Translations under genes and position numbers: made by a program
Assembly (NCBI GenBank): GCA_020746105.1
Contig: CM036617.1
Coordinates: forward strand, 172,884,412-172,948,411
DNA from: Trogon surrucura
Taxonomy: Eukaryota > Chordata > Aves > Trogoniformes > Trogonidae
Length of the DNA: 64,000 nucleotides
Direction of reading: 5' to 3'
The notes under the pieces: generated by a model
Seen by the model: only the letters and a program-made list of their open reading frames with translations
Database searches by the model: none
Told to the model about the DNA's origin: nothing
In this document: positions 1-13,513 of the stretch, piece after piece
Layout: every line of letters begins with the position of its first letter
Numbering within the stretch: position 1 is the first letter of the stretch

Positions 1-881
1 ATATGCTAGTCCTTGTATTCCATGACTGAAGTAAAATATTTCCATGTCTACCACAAAGAGAAGAATTAATTCTTTTCCCCCACTGAAGGATTCGCTGCTC
101 TATCGAGACAAAACAGTTCAATTTCTTCTCAGATGAAAGGCTTTTTGTGAGTAATGAGGTTGAAATTTGGTCAGTGCTATCACACACAACAATGAATGAT
201 AACAATAATAATAAAAAAGATACTTTAGAAGCATTTGAAAGATTATCACCCTACATAATCATTAACAATCTGTCGCTTGCTGGGTCTTTTTTGGGCACAA
301 AGTCATTAACACCAACATGAACAGATGCTGCCACCCTGAATGTCAGTGAAGGAAAAGGTTGGAGTAAAATTCCATCCCATGTTTTTAGTTTCCCAGACTG
401 AACCTAGGGACGTAAACACCTCTGACCTTGGTATTCAGGTTTATATGAATTTCCACTTTGCAGCTGAACCCCTATAGGAATTTAAACAAAATAACAAAAG
501 CTTACAATGCTACAATATCTGTTGCATCTGTATGTATTCAGGTGTTGCTGAGAGAAGTTAAACTATTGCAATGCTCAGTAAAACAGTCAACACAGGAAGG
601 TGAATCATCATTTTATCCCTGTTGCATTGCAGATCAAGCTTCTGAGAATTTTTAACCCAGGCAGTAGGAAAAAGTGCATGAACCTGAATTCATAAACTAT
701 TTTGCTCTGATGAGAAAGGTGTGTGTGTAACTGATGTAAACTAGAGCACGTAGAATACCTGCAAAAGAGCACAAAAGAACACTGTTGTCTTTGTTCCACA
801 CCTTGCAGATGGAGAAGAAGCAGGGCAAACACACTGAGTGAAGTTGAGGACCTGAGAAAGATTTTAGGTGTCCAGATCCAA
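1..881. other. Noncoding sequence, nothing recognised
   Basis: AT-rich sequence with only short chance open frames on both strands. I see no repeat family, RNA gene or coding exon here. A short run of AAT trinucleotides occurs near 200-215. Confidence 0.5.
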
Positions 882-978
882 ATCTTCACTGAATAGGACT
901 TGTAGATATGCCTCAGTACCTAATTCCTACTAACTTTCACAGAATACCTTTACAAATCTGTCCTGTGAGGTAGGATGT
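882..978. repeat. Possible decayed palindromic sauropsid repeat (MITE-like)
   Basis: The phrases around 914-960 (a 'cctaattcctactaactttca' type core followed by 'atacctttacaaatctg') resemble a dispersed repeat I recall from turtle and crocodile genomes. That repeat has inverted 'ttaggcacctaa' blocks around a 'cccattgatttcaatggg' core. The copy is badly degraded and the palindrome is no longer visible, so orientation cannot be set. The assignment is from memory of the consensus and could be chance similarity. Confidence 0.25.
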
Positions 979-3900
979 CTTATTTTGCTGCAAGGCAGAG
1001 CCTGCTCTGAGGAAAGCAGTAGCTCATGTTGTCTGATGCTAAGTTTGCTCTAAGGTGTGGTTGGAGGAGGCTGAGAGTGGGAGGAATGTATTGCAAGTGT
1101 AAAGGTTCTGCTTTCAGCTCCAAAGAGTTTTGCATCTGGGAGAGTAAGGTCAGAAATTATGAGTGGCCATTTCCTACCTACTGCAGTTAGTGTTTTATAC
1201 CTCGTGTTGCTATTGTCAGGGAGCCAGGAAAGAATCCTGAGCATGAATATGGCGTTCTTGTTGTCCTCTGTCGTGTATATTAGGAACTGGCCTTTTTTGA
1301 TTGCTGGATCTCCCTGTGGCTGAAACAGCCATGTAAGGCGCAGTAACCAAGGCTAGGTCTGCCACTAAGAAAATATGTTTGAAACCTTTTCTCCTCATAT
1401 AAATTAAAATACAAATATGTGTAGTCATAACCACAATCTGGAATGGAGGCACTGCCAAAAACATTAGAAGTCCCTTGAGACTTGCAGCAGATGTCCACAG
1501 TGAACAAGAACAGTTGTTATTGAGGTCACCAGCTTTGCCAGGCCATTGCTCTATCTGGTGAGACCAGAAGGTGAAGTAGGAATGTGCAAAGGAACGTTAT
1601 CCTACTGTGCTTTCAGAGAGATCTGAACCACAGAAGATTGTGCCCAGCAAAGACATCACTACTGAGAGTTTCTAGTAATTGAGAGCTTTCAGCCTTACTC
1701 CTGGAGTTTCTCACCCTAAGACAACAAGTATAAGAGATGTCAGAGTACATGACCATTCAAGTAGGCTCCTGAGTCATGTAATCGCAAGATGTCTCAGGTT
1801 TTACATCAGGTTTAAAATCCATGTTATTATGTTCATAGCACAGTGACACTGGTTAGGTAATAAGTACAGGGTGAAACTGAAAACTGTCAATCCTCAGTCA
1901 TGTTGAGGACATCTGTGTTAATTCCTCAGTTAGTTTCTGTTCTAGAAAGGATGTAGAGGAAGTCACTGCTCTATGCTGTTGTTGAGATTACCAGCTCATT
2001 TTCATATTGTCTTTTGCTTCTTAGAGTAGGGACAAAGGGTGATAATTCAACTCAGGTTGCACCAGACTGATCCTGACGTCTCCAGGTGCCTCTTTATGGT
2101 GATTCTGTGTGTACAAGTACCTGCTCTGTCACCTCTTACACTCTTGCACAGTAACAGAGCAAAGCAAGACATGATTATCACTCACTAGTGTTCTGCACAG
2201 CAGATAGAAAGGCAGAAAGGGCTGTGCTTGCTTCTCTCTGCCCCTAGCTGGCCAGCTGAGTATGCAGATGACACTGAATTTCCTAAAAAGGTATCTCAAC
2301 TAGCGCTGTTTGCGTTCTAGGGCACTTAGGGAAAAACCCCTCCCAAATCCTTCCCTAGGACAATAGGTCTCTACATTATTCTCTCTTTGTGCCGTTGCTT
2401 AAATTCCATAATATTCTAGTGTGATTAGTCAGTATTGGTCCTGCAGCCAAAGAGAAAGGGAGGGGGACATTAAATAGTGTTTCAAAACAATACCAAATAT
2501 TGCATTAAGACTGTAGACTGCAGATTCCGTTGTTGATCAGTATTTTTGGTTTAAGAACAACAGCTTAACTTTTTTTAAAAAAGAAAAAAAAAAGATTGAT
2601 TAAAGTAAAATCTGGAGTTTATTTGTTTTTTTCTCCAAGGTACAGCAGCTGCGTAAAAGAACATTTCACCATAAAGAACAGGCTGATTCACTGCATTTCT
2701 CCTGAGTACAGATTGTTGTCTTCTCCCACACAGTCTTCGTAATTTAGGAAGAAAACTTGAAAAGCACCACAGTATATGTTTTTGATTGTTCTTGGCTTAC
2801 AGTAGTTGAGCTAGACCTCAAATATCCAGTCTTCATCTAAAAAAAATAATGCTTAATACAATGTAGAAGATAAATAAAAAGCCACAGTTTTAGATGCCTG
2901 AAAGTAACTGTGGAGCTACGGCCTGATTTTAAAAAGGAGGTGCAATGAGTTCAGTGTCAGAGATTTCACTTCATTTTGTAAGGTCTGAGGACATTTGTTA
3001 CCTTCAGGTCTTAGGACATGTTCCTCAGCTCTTACATAAAGGAAAAGGAAGGTGGGGCTGTGTTATACTCCTGTGCTTAAAGGGACTAAGATCTGACTTG
3101 TGTTTAACTTGCTATACCAACTACACTCAAACAAAAGTTGAAACATCTATGAAACTGAAAACAAAGGCACCCACAAAACCATCCAGATTTCTATGGATAA
3201 TTACCAGGAAAGAACAGGAAAAGGTTAGACATCCATGCCAGTAGTAGAACTTGTTTTTTCCCTTCCCAACCTTTGCTTTTTCTACAAAATGTATGTTTCG
3301 TGCAGGAAAGCAGCTACTAAAACTTGCCTGAAACGAGATTTGGTTCCATGTTTCAGATTAGAAGTGAAATGTCAGAAGTAATTCATTCAGGAGGTGGCAG
3401 GATCCCTCCAGGGTGGTTCAGCCCTCAGTCAGAATAATAAATAAATAATCCCAGAAGCTTTTTGTTTTTTTTAACTACAAGCTACATGAGAAGGTTACCA
3501 GAAAGTTGCCACCGCAGACACAAAGAGTACCCTTTCCTGGTTTCTCTAGTAAATTGAAATACATCACATTGTGATTCTGTCAACAACCATTTTGAATCAT
3601 TCCTTGAGACTTACATATTATCTCTCCCCTACAGAAACAGAAAGATAAACTGAAGCAAAACATAAGATCTCAGCAAAACACAACTCTATTAGTCACATAT
3701 TGGAAGGTGGTCTGTACTTGAGTGATTTGCAGACCCTTAGCGTTCAACTCCAGTGAGGTTTTCTTACTAGGGAGCAGCTCAAATGTCATTCATCTTTCCA
3801 GCTGTAATCACACATGTGTCAGAGCAGAGACTGAAATACTACGGGCCAGGAAATGTTGAGCCATCTTCACAAATATAATTTTTGAAGTCAAGGCATTAAA

Positions 3901-4624
3901 GATTAAATTCTTGAACTGTTTAAAAAGGAGCGTGGTTCAAGGCCCCATCTCATGGAACTGCAAAGATCCCAATGACCCTATACTCAGCATCAACAGTCTC
4001 TAAATATTTTTAACAGTCATGGCAGCATGAGCTGAGAGAGGAACTCATAGCAAGGAAAAATCATCTCCTGTTTAGTTCTGCCTCTATCATGAGCAGGCAA
4101 TATGAGGCAGTTTCTTTTCAAACAATAAGAGAAACAGAGATTTGAGATTACCGGTTTCAGTCCCAACAGACAGAGAGGAACATAGACCAATATTTGCAAA
4201 CTTTCCTTTTCTTCCTTCCTTCCAAATTGCCAGTTCTTCCAGATCAGCTCCATGATCTTTTCTTTAATTATCCTACTCTTCCTATTAAACCCAGTGAAAC
4301 TTTCCTCCTGTAACCTATGTAGAAGGATTGGCAATGAGAAAAGTATTGGAAAGAGTCTCTTTATTTGCAGTTTTTGTGCCAGAGAAGAAATAGCAGTGAA
4401 AGTTGTTTCAAGGAAGAGTATGCTCTTGTTGCTCTGTGAGAGCTGTTCGGTGAATTTGGGAGATGGTGGAGAACAGTTAATGTAGGCAATAAGCAGAGAG
4501 CACATGGAAAATCCTAACAAGTCTTTGTTGAAACCAGCTGTTTACGACATGTTCCCCAATGAAGCGATGCCTTACTACACAGATCCATTCCATGTGATGT
4601 TAAGCATACTTTTTTTTCTTTCGC
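979..4624. other. Noncoding sequence, nothing recognised
   Basis: No repeat, exon or RNA gene is recognised across 3.6 kb. The longest frame is 167 codons on the minus strand (4017-4520). It shows no domain, no unusual composition and an overlapping frame on the opposite strand (4252-4485), so I treat it as chance. A-rich runs occur near 2573-2595 and a TTCC-rich patch near 4203-4225. Confidence 0.5.
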
Positions 4625-5760
4625 AGAATCATAGGATAGCCCAGGTTGGAAGAGACATTGAAAGATCATGTGGTCCAATCTTTCATGGGAAAGGGAGCCT
4701 AGATGAGGCCAGGTAGTACCCTGCCAAATTGTGTCTTGAAAACCTCCAACATTGAGGGCTCCATCACATCCCTGGGAAGGTTGTTTCAGTGTAAAAAAAA
4801 TTCTTTCTTATATTGAGATTAAATGTGTAACTTGCACTTGTTTCGCCTCATCTTCTGCATATGTCTCCTTGTGGAGAGGCTCCATTCTCTTTGTAGCTGT
4901 ACTTTAAGTACCGTAATACTGTGATGGTGTCCCATCTAAGCCTTCTCTAGGCAGAAAAGGCATAACTCTGTCAGTCTTTCCAGATCGGACAGGTTTTCCA
5001 CTCCTTTGACCTGCTTCTTGGCCCTTATTTGGATCCTATTGACTCTGTTCACATTTTTTTGAATTGTGGGGATGACAGTTGTGCACTGTACCCTAGATGT
5101 GGCCTGATAAGCACTGAGTAGGGTGATCACACCTCTGTCCCTGCTAGTAATGCAGATGCAACCAATTTGTATTCATTGCCACAGCAGTGCAGTGCTGAAC
5201 TCTGTTCAGCCTACTGTTCACCAGGACCCCAGGAACATTTCAGAAAGGCTGCTCTCCCATCACACGGATCCTAGTCTGTGCTGGACTCTTTAGTTATATT
5301 GTCTCAGGTGCAGGACTTTGCAATTGTTTTTGTTAAACTTCATGTGGTTCTTCTTGACTCATTCTTTCAGCCCATCCATGTTGCTCTGAAAGACAGCTCT
5401 CTCTTCTGACATGTCCACCTTCTCACCCAGTATAATTTCATCATCAAAGTTGGTAAGGGTGCTTTCAATCCCATCATTCAGATGATTTAAGAAGATGTGG
5501 AACAGTGTGGGGTCCAGTATTGATCCTTAAGGGACCTCACAGCTGCCAGACTGAGTAAAAATCAGTGCTCACCACCTTACGTGTGTAGCCTGCAAGCCAA
5601 TTCCTTACTCATCTCACAGACCACCCATTCAATTTGTGTCTTGTCAGTTTGTCCCAGAAAAATCTGCAGGAAATAGTGTCAAATGCTTTGCTGAAGTCCA
5701 GTCTTTATAGTACCCCTGCCTTTGTCAGCAACATTTGTCAGCAGCTCTTCAGTATTTCTC
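4625..5760 (-). mobile_element. Old CR1 LINE, 5'-truncated, reverse-transcriptase region decayed
   Basis: The plus strand opens with the complement of a CR1 3' end: 'agaatcata', then a diverged 'caggttggaagagac' and 'gatcatgtggtccaa'. The element therefore runs on the minus strand. Read that way, the order of CR1 ORF2 landmarks is preserved. Near 5680-5700 a 'LDFSKAFDT'-like block (RT motif A) is followed by the 'GS-L-P-LFHIF' block near 5500-5530. The late 'LERLTELCLFCLEKA' region lies near 4936-4985 and the 'PREV-EPS-LEVFKT' end near 4730-4770. Numerous stops and frameshifts break the frame, and the second-Asp motif reads 'NFDDEI' rather than FADD. This is a dead copy, clearly older than those at 35575 and 38811. 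The 5' boundary is uncertain by perhaps 80 bp because the sequence beyond motif A is very diverged. Confidence 0.85.
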
Positions 5761-6130
5761 GTTGTTGTCTTTCTGTCCATCATGGAAAAAAACAAGCAAC
5801 TGTAAAGACTGATGCTTTCTGATCTAACTTTAACTTAAAAGTTGAGAATAAAATCTACTTAGGCGTCTTTTATCTAACAATCAATACATTTTGAACTTTA
5901 AGTGAGTATTGAATACATCAGAAACTTAAAGTAGAAAAATTAACTTCGACCTGAAGGCAAATATTCTTACCTATATTTTGCATAGCTGTTTGAAAAAGTA
6001 CTTTAGAAAACAGACTTCCTTGTTCTGTGATATATTCTGAGTGCAGATGTCTATTGCATTTCAATTTGATATTCACCCTGAAGTGGATGTTTTTACCCAA
6101 GGTATACAATCAATCCCAGACCTTTCTAGT
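5761..6130. other. Spacer between two CR1 copies
   Basis: AT-rich sequence with no recognisable element. Part of the left end (to about 5810) may be further decayed 5' sequence of the neighbouring CR1. Confidence 0.4.
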
Positions 6131-6327
6131 TATAGAATAAATGAGGTTGGAAGGAACATTTTGCGGGCATCTATTTCAACCTCTGCTTGAAGTGGTCCAG
6201 TTAAACCAGGCTGATCAGACACTTGTTGAATTTTGAATACTCACATGATCAAGATTTTTTGGGCTACTCCTTCAAATATTTTACCCTGCTCACTGTGAAA
6301 AAGCTTTGCCTTGTATGCAATTCACAG
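6131..6327 (-). mobile_element. CR1 LINE 3'-end fragment, old
   Basis: The sequence starts with 'tatagaataaatgaggttggaagga', followed by a degraded 'tcatctagtccaacc', a 'tcaaagtggtccag'-like stretch and a 'gttgaattttgaatact' block. It continues to the CR1 phrase that ends 'cactgtgaaaaagctttgccttgtatgcaattcacag'-like. These are the successive 3'UTR and C-terminal ORF2 landmarks of CR1 on the minus strand. About 200 bp is retained and heavily mutated. It is a separate insertion from the copy at 4625, because it restarts at the 3' tip. Confidence 0.7.
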
Positions 6328-9300
6328 TCAAATACACATAGTGGGGCATCTGAACAGAAAAACCTGATCTTCCCTTATCTTGTGGTTTCTTCCTTTGCTA
6401 CACAAACAGTGTGCCTGGTAAAACTGATAAAGGAAAACATCCTACAGCTCACTAGCATCTACTCAGCTGAAGCAGCAATTTCAATACCTGTGTGCTTTCC
6501 CAATCCTATAATGAGATTCTGCAAACTCCTTCAACCGTATTTATATCTTGAGAAATCAAACTAGTCATGTTTTGTTATGACGGAAAGAACTGACTTTTAA
6601 CACTCAAGCATCCACACATTCACACAAATATTAGTTTCTTGATCTAGTCTGTTGGAATTAGTCCAGGATAGTCTGTTCAAGTCATACATCTGTAGCAGCA
6701 ACAGAGTAATCTGAGTACATGCATAGCTTTTCAGAGCAAAAAGAATGATTTTTTGTTTCTTATTTCCATTGGTTATGCTAAAGAACAGTATCATCACGTA
6801 GTCAGTCCACACAAGTTAAGGTGTTTAGATTTCTTGCTCTCTAACCATCTTAGTACCTCAGACCTCAAGCTTTGTTCCAATCTCTTAGTTTTTTTCTTTC
6901 ATTAGATGTGATATTTGACCATAAAACACTGTTGTAAATAATCCTTCCAAAAGGAAGAGATATTTCATGTTTTCGCCTGATATGGAGAAGTCCTTGATAC
7001 ACTCAAGACGTAATCTCATCATCTCAGAAAACTACCATTTTCCAGAGGCTCAGGAGAGGAAATTTCGCTTTGCTTCATCTTGTGCCATGTTCCTTCATGT
7101 CATGTCGCAACTGAGACATGTTGGGTCCACTTCTCTCGTTTCCCCTTCCTTCCAAGTCATCTATGATCTCTCTTTACTCTTTCTTAAGCCTCTTATAAAA
7201 CCTTTATCAGATTATATCAACCTTTCTGGAACATGGAGTCAAAACTGATTCCATGCCTTTTTCCTGTCCTGTACAGACATGTAGATTACTTTCTATCACA
7301 TGTAGATTTGACATCTATTGTTTGACGGGAGGAAACATAAGTCTCACTTCTGAAAAGACTGTGTCTGGTATATCATTTTATGTCTTAGCAAACTACCACT
7401 CTACTAGAGAAAGAGAAACTTTTAAAATGGGTAGATCTGTAAAATGTCCCAATAAAACTTTTTGTATTTGTTTTTTCATATAGAATACTTTTCTGAATCA
7501 ACTTCAGCAGCTAAACAAGGCCAGCATTTAAAGTAAACTTGAATACAATCCTGTACTTGTGCTGGCACTTAAAATTGAAGGACTTTGTAAGAGTTAGCTC
7601 ATTGTCAGTTTTGTTTATTTGTAGACTCTTCCATGCATCACATCGCTGTATGGAATCTGAAAAGTCTCAGGAGATGTGAATACATCTGGGATGATGAAAT
7701 GGCTACAGAGTTTATCAACTACTAAAACTGCTTTATAGTTGGCTTCAGACATAAATATGTATTTTAATCACTACTTTCTGTGACATACCGCTGATAAGGG
7801 ATGAGAGCATTTTTCATAGCATCACCACAGAAAAATCACTACTAATTATGTATGGCAGAAATTGACTCTGATTTTGAGTAGCACTGAATATCTGTAACTT
7901 TCACTAGCTTTATCTGATCGTGAGGACAATTTAAGCCTGAATATGGGGGTTTAAGACTAGAATGGGGGTTAAGACTAGAATTCCTCCTATTCCATGTGTT
8001 GGATAATCAGTGGACACCCATCTCATATAAAGCATGTGAGTCTTACCCTACTGTAACTCTAACGTGACTGTAAAAAGGGTCTGGGGTGACCAGCTCTGCT
8101 ACTGACATCTCTACTGGAGTGATCTGAAGTTAGATCAGATAAATTTCATTCCCCATCCCAATTTAGCACTGAAAAAATTAAATCTACAGCCCATTTCTAG
8201 AATGGAAGTTTCAGGAAGCTGGTGAAAAAGTTAGAATATGACTCTCCTGATTTTTTATCCAGTCAAAAGGAACACATTGTCCACTCTTCCACCTCATCTA
8301 TAACATGAAGACTTCATTCTGAACTTGTTTCTTGTCCACAATTGCAGACTTCTGTTACCCTTTCATAAGCATATCATGTCTACTGTAACGGATGGCATGG
8401 ATCTGTATTGTCCTACGTGGCAAATAGAAGGTCATTTCAAGGTTAAACTGACAAGACCCACAGCCGTTAGTTATAAGAGACCAAAAATAAAGTTGAGCTG
8501 AATATAGCAAATAGTATTTATTTGGGTATCAACTATCAACTCGAAATAGCAGAAGGCATGGTTGCTGAGAGAAAGAGATACAAATATACATTAGAAACTT
8601 TATATAGTTTTATAAATAACCAGATAAGTTTATATATAGACAGATATTAAGTAGGTTTGTCACTATAAGGATCTGTCTCTGTTTCTCACCGTTCAGAGAG
8701 GAAGGTTTGTGAGACGGCACACTAGTGTGGGGTAGTCATAAAATTTTAATGGCCTGTATCTGAAGCATGTTTACTGCCCATTAAATTTCTAGGCATTAGT
8801 GATTTAAGTGGCCTTCCCAAATGGGCAGACTAGCTCTTCAAGTTTTCACTGGCACTGTCAATGTGGTTAAGGAGCACTTCCTATACAGTACTTGTAGTCT
8901 GTGGTGACAATTGTCTCTATTTAACAGGACTGCAAAGTCTGAGGGGTATCCTCATTTTGTAAAAACATATAAAATTTTGTGGGTTTGAAAAATAAAATTA
9001 ATTATGTCTTTCTAGGTCAATGTTTTTTTTAAGTGTGTAATTCAACTGCAGAAGCCACACCAGGAACAAATTGTTGGATATGGTGACAAGACTGGAATTG
9101 TACAGTTTACATCAATGGTTATATTTATATAAGGGAGCAGTGTACACAAAAAGGAACAAACGGATGACAAAAATTAAAATATTTTTAGAAGAATGTTTAA
9201 CCAAAATGTGTATTATGTAGCATGCTACTTTTTTTTTAAATTTAAAATAAATCTTATGTAATTTTACACAATGTAGCACTATAACACAATTATCTTTAAG

Positions 9301-9498
9301 GTTAAGCCTCAGAGAAGTTTGCCTTAAAATGAATATTAAAAGAATACCTAAAACATATTTTATTTTCTTAGAAACATATCCAAACTGTCTATCAACATTG
9401 CTAATGCTTGTGGGTTTTTTGCTATGGAGTTCCCTAATGGTAACCATAACCTCTGTAGCTGAATGATTCAAATCGTATTTGCAAACATAGAAATCAAT
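6328..9498. other. Noncoding sequence, nothing recognised
   Basis: 3.2 kb of AT-rich sequence without a recognisable repeat or exon. A roughly 20-bp unit (core 'gggggttaagactag', first copy with an extra t) is tandemly duplicated at about 7940-7979, a small slippage or template-switch duplication. Confidence 0.5.
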
Positions 9499-9845
9499 CA
9501 CAGAATCACAGAATCACAGAATCGTTAGAGGTTGGAAGGGACCTTAAAGATCATCTAGTCCAGCCCCCCTGCCAGAGCAGGATCACCTACAGTAGAGCGC
9601 ACAGGAACGCGTCCAGGCAGGTTTTGAATGTCTCCAAAGAAGGAGATTCCACAACCTCCCTGGGCAGCCTGTTCCAGTGCTCGGTCACCCTCACAGTAAA
9701 AAAGTTTTTCCTCATATTTTTATGGAACCTCTTGTGTTCCAGCTTACATCCATTGCCCCTTGTCTTGTCAGTGGACGCCGCTGAAAAGAACCTGGCTCCG
9801 TCCTCCTGACATTCCCCCTTGGCATATTTATAAACATTAATCATT
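9499..9845 (-). mobile_element. CR1 LINE 3' end with readable ORF2 C-terminus
   Basis: Minus-strand CR1 fragment. Its tail (9499-9525 on the plus strand) is a repeated 'agaatcac' octamer. It is followed by the ggttggaagggacc / gatcatctagtccagcc signature of the CR1 3'UTR. Inside, 9587-9844 keeps an open minus-strand frame of 85 codons. It reads from a '[11 protein letters not shown]' block through 'TRGNG-KLEHKRF' and '[15 protein letters not shown]' to '[16 protein letters not shown]'. This is the extreme C-terminus of CR1 ORF2p and closely parallels the last 85 residues encoded at 35580-36662, so the two belong to related subfamilies. The RT and endonuclease domains are absent through 5' truncation. 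The intact frame suggests a moderately young insertion, though 85 codons can stay open by chance. Confidence 0.93.
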
Positions 9846-12800
9846 CACTTTCATTCTTTCCACATTTTGTTTATTATTTGAAAAAGTTTTTACTTTGTGA
9901 TTTTTGTTTAGTCCGTATGTTTGAGTAACATTGTTATTTGCACTGAAATAAGTGCATACACCACAGCATTTTAAGTGAATAAAAATACTTTGGTCATACA
10001 AGTTAAATGGATAGAAATGTGTAACTCCACTAAAATGAATAAAAAAGTACACAACCTACAAATTCCTTATTCAGGACCCTTTAAAAAGCAACAGTAACAG
10101 CAGACTATGAGATGGAAGACCAACTACTCAACATACGTATAGACTACATAATGTGATCAATTTTATGTTTTAGGGAGGAAAAAAACCCACAAAGTCAAAA
10201 ACAACCTACTGAAAAAAACCAACCAGGAGGCTAAATAAAATGTTCACTGAAAAGCAAAGAATAACATCCAAAATATACATCAGAAAGAGTGCTAGACCAT
10301 CAGATAGTCAAATGTGAACATCAATACCCTTCTTTATATTGAATGTTCACAATAACATTGAAAGTTCACAGTAAAATTTCTGTGAGAAAGTATATCATCA
10401 GACAAACACTCTCTGAGATATTTGTCATTTGGTTGAAGGCTGACACCAAGAAAGGATGTACATCTCATAGAAATTTTTAGAAACTGTTTCAAATAATAAA
10501 TAAAATGCAGAAAGAATGAAACTGAATTATTGGTTTCCATGTCAGTAGATACATTCATATTACAAGCACAAAGCTTATAGCTAACATGACTCGGTGAAAA
10601 TCAAAGGTCTAATTTGAGGAATAAATCTCTGGCCAATATTGATGCTTTTGACAAAGAATGTCTTCTGGTTTCAGTCTAACTCAGAGCAGTTCTTACCACC
10701 TTTTGAACACACTGCTACAGCTTGTACCTCACATGAACTACTGTTCCTAATATAGCCAAAACTGATGAAAATAAACATTTGATGAAAATAAACATGAAAT
10801 TTCCCAGGAGCTGTTTTAAGAATAGTGAACTGTTCTGACAGGTGAGTGTCATTCCTTACAGAGAGAAGATATATTATGCACTTTTTTTTCATTATCTGGA
10901 AATGGGTAACTATGACGAACCCAATGTTAAGAGATCTGAGCTAAACTCTATGCAAATTTCATTTGTACATTACAGAAACACAAAAATCAGTAGTAGAACC
11001 CTGTTTCAGTAACTCTGTAGGCATTGTAAAGCAAGAAAAGGAGACAAAAGCAGTCATAAAAGAATAATGTCAAAGTAGAACCAAGCAGTAACAGAATAGG
11101 ACTTCGAGAAAGATCTCACTCCTGCACATCAACAGAGCTAAGAAAAGACATGGGTAGAAAATGTTCAAGATTTTTTCCCCTTTTTTTATTCAACATATTG
11201 TTTTTACAAATACAATAATTGCTTTACATAACGCAGTCCAGATTATCCTAGAGGAAAATCAGATTCATAGATGGGAGCAGGTATCTTAGAAGCTCACCAG
11301 CCTGGAGACATCCTTTAGGCTTACTCTAAGCACTACATCATCTCTTTTCTAGAATAGGGTCAATAAGAGCGTTAAATCTTTTGCATGAGGTGACACTTGT
11401 ACTTAATGAGAGCAATCCTGAGCTGTCTGCTTGGCATTTTGAAAGACTCAATTAGCTTTTCGTGCAAGTGTGGTTAAGATGCTGTCATTGATGGTGGTGA
11501 AAAGAAAGTTGTCATCTGGGACTGACTGAGTGGGATCTTGTAGAGACAGTGACTTTTATTGCCTCTGGTGAAGAAGGGAGGAAGGGGTAGATAAACTGGA
11601 ATTTAATAATTTTATTCTGGGTTACTTTGTGGTTTTTTTTTCATATTTTAAACTGATATGTACTGGTTTTGCAATTCATATCTGTATCTTGTTCATTCTC
11701 TTGCTCCAGGAGACGTTTAGAAATTATCATGCAGTTTCTTTTCCACTGCTGCAGAAATCACAGCTGGCTGTGGTCTTCAGGGCAAATGGAAAGAAGGGGA
11801 CAGGGAAGTTTGGCTTCTAAATACTGCAGATTTCTTCCTGCTCCTTATATTTATAACATCCCATCTTTCTGAATCAGGGGTACACAAAAACATAAGACTA
11901 TATGGGAACACCAAGATTATCACACCCTATTCCCCATAATTGCTGGCAAGTGGAGCACAGATGTCAGATCTAAGGAGCTGCTACACAGCTTGCTTGCCCA
12001 AATTAAAACCTGTAGCAGAAGACCAAGTGCCCAACTTAGCCTGCCCCTCTAACAGAGTTCAAGAAAGTGAGGCCACCACAAGTCACTCAAGGCCCTGAAA
12101 ATAGCCCAGTTTGTTAAATAGAACTCAGTCTTAGAAAGCAGGTTTCAGATGAGAGCAACGCAAATAAATGTCTGCCTGCCTGGCCTGGCCTGGCTCTAGG
12201 GATGAGGGCAAGGGGGGACTTTGTAACTTTAAATTAGCAGGGTTCTCTATGTGCTTTTGAGTAAAGTATGCTAAGCAGACATGAGGGAATGTAACACCAC
12301 TCGGAACAGATGAATTACATCTTTCTCCAGATGAAATTTCCCACCCATAAATGGAGTGAGGTGGGAGTGGAGTGTAAGTGATTTCCTGAACATCACAGAC
12401 AACACCGGGAGTCTTGGGTAGTGCATTTACTGTAAATGCAGTACTCCTAAAATGTGATTTAAGTTGTTTTCTAGTCCCCTTAGAGAAATCCACTAGTATC
12501 TGAAGGGCAATATCATAAATTAAGTTTCCTACTTCCAGGAATTATATAATCATACAATACTTTCCATTAAACTTAGCAAAAGGAAGAAAAAGAAAAAAAA
12601 AGAAAAAAACTACATGTTCTCAGTCACTGTTCTTGTCTTATGACAGCTGCAGCTGTGAATCTTTCCTTTTGCATTAATTTAGGAAATAGAAAAATCAGGA
12701 AAGAATATTCTGACATTTTTAAATCTTAAAATATACTTTCATTTCACTTCCAAAGAGTTACGAAGTATTTCTATGTGCAGCATATGCTTTATAAAAGTGA

Positions 12801-13513
12801 GGCCACAATTTGAAAGTCAAAGGAATATTATTATGTGGGAAGCCTTACAGCTAATTTGTTTAGCAAATCTCCATATCCAAAATGCTACTCAAGTCTCATT
12901 TTTGCTTCTAGAAAAAGAACAGATTTTAAATGTAACACTTGAGAACTTGATACCAGCAGCAGTATATGTTAAAAGGAAGTTCAAGTGATAAGTTAATTAA
13001 GTGGATTATGTTCACTCCTAGTAATTAATATATTATTCTTTCTACAGTTTACTTATATAGCATAGGATCATATTAAATATTTTATATAATACAATAGAAT
13101 ACATTTTCAGAGAAAGACGCAACTCCTTTCATTGCACATCATTAAAAAAATATTCAAAGTCCTGTAGTGAATAGCCACTGAAACAGCTCAAGCTCATGGT
13201 TGATTTAAGAGCATTGCTCTCATTATGGTGACTTATTTATTTTCTGGTCACCTGTTTTCCAAAAAGCCCGGAGAAACATTCTATGTCTGATATATGGGAA
13301 AATATGCTTTGGGGTAAATTACTTTAAAAAACTCCAAGATCTCTAATAAACCCCAATATTTCTTTATCTGGTATTGCTTATTTTTTCTCTCTTTCTCCTG
13401 TGAAGTGGAAGAAAACTTTATATTAAGGCTTCTGAAAACTGAAGTGATTCTTCTAGGTCAACTCTGTGGAATACTTTCCATGATCTCAGGTACGTAAGGT
13501 TTGCTTTTGGTCT
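9846..13513. other. Noncoding sequence, nothing recognised
   Basis: 3.7 kb of AT-rich sequence with no repeat family or exon recognised. A 17-bp direct duplication (unit tgatgaaaataaacatt) is at 10763-10795, and an A/G-rich patch is at 12583-12610. Short open frames such as 12131-12493 on the minus strand have no recognisable similarity. Confidence 0.5.

Noticed and set aside
4017..4520. 167-codon minus-strand frame
   Set aside because: No domain, signal or codon bias, and an opposite-strand frame overlaps it. A frame of this length is expected by chance in 64 kb of six-frame sequence.
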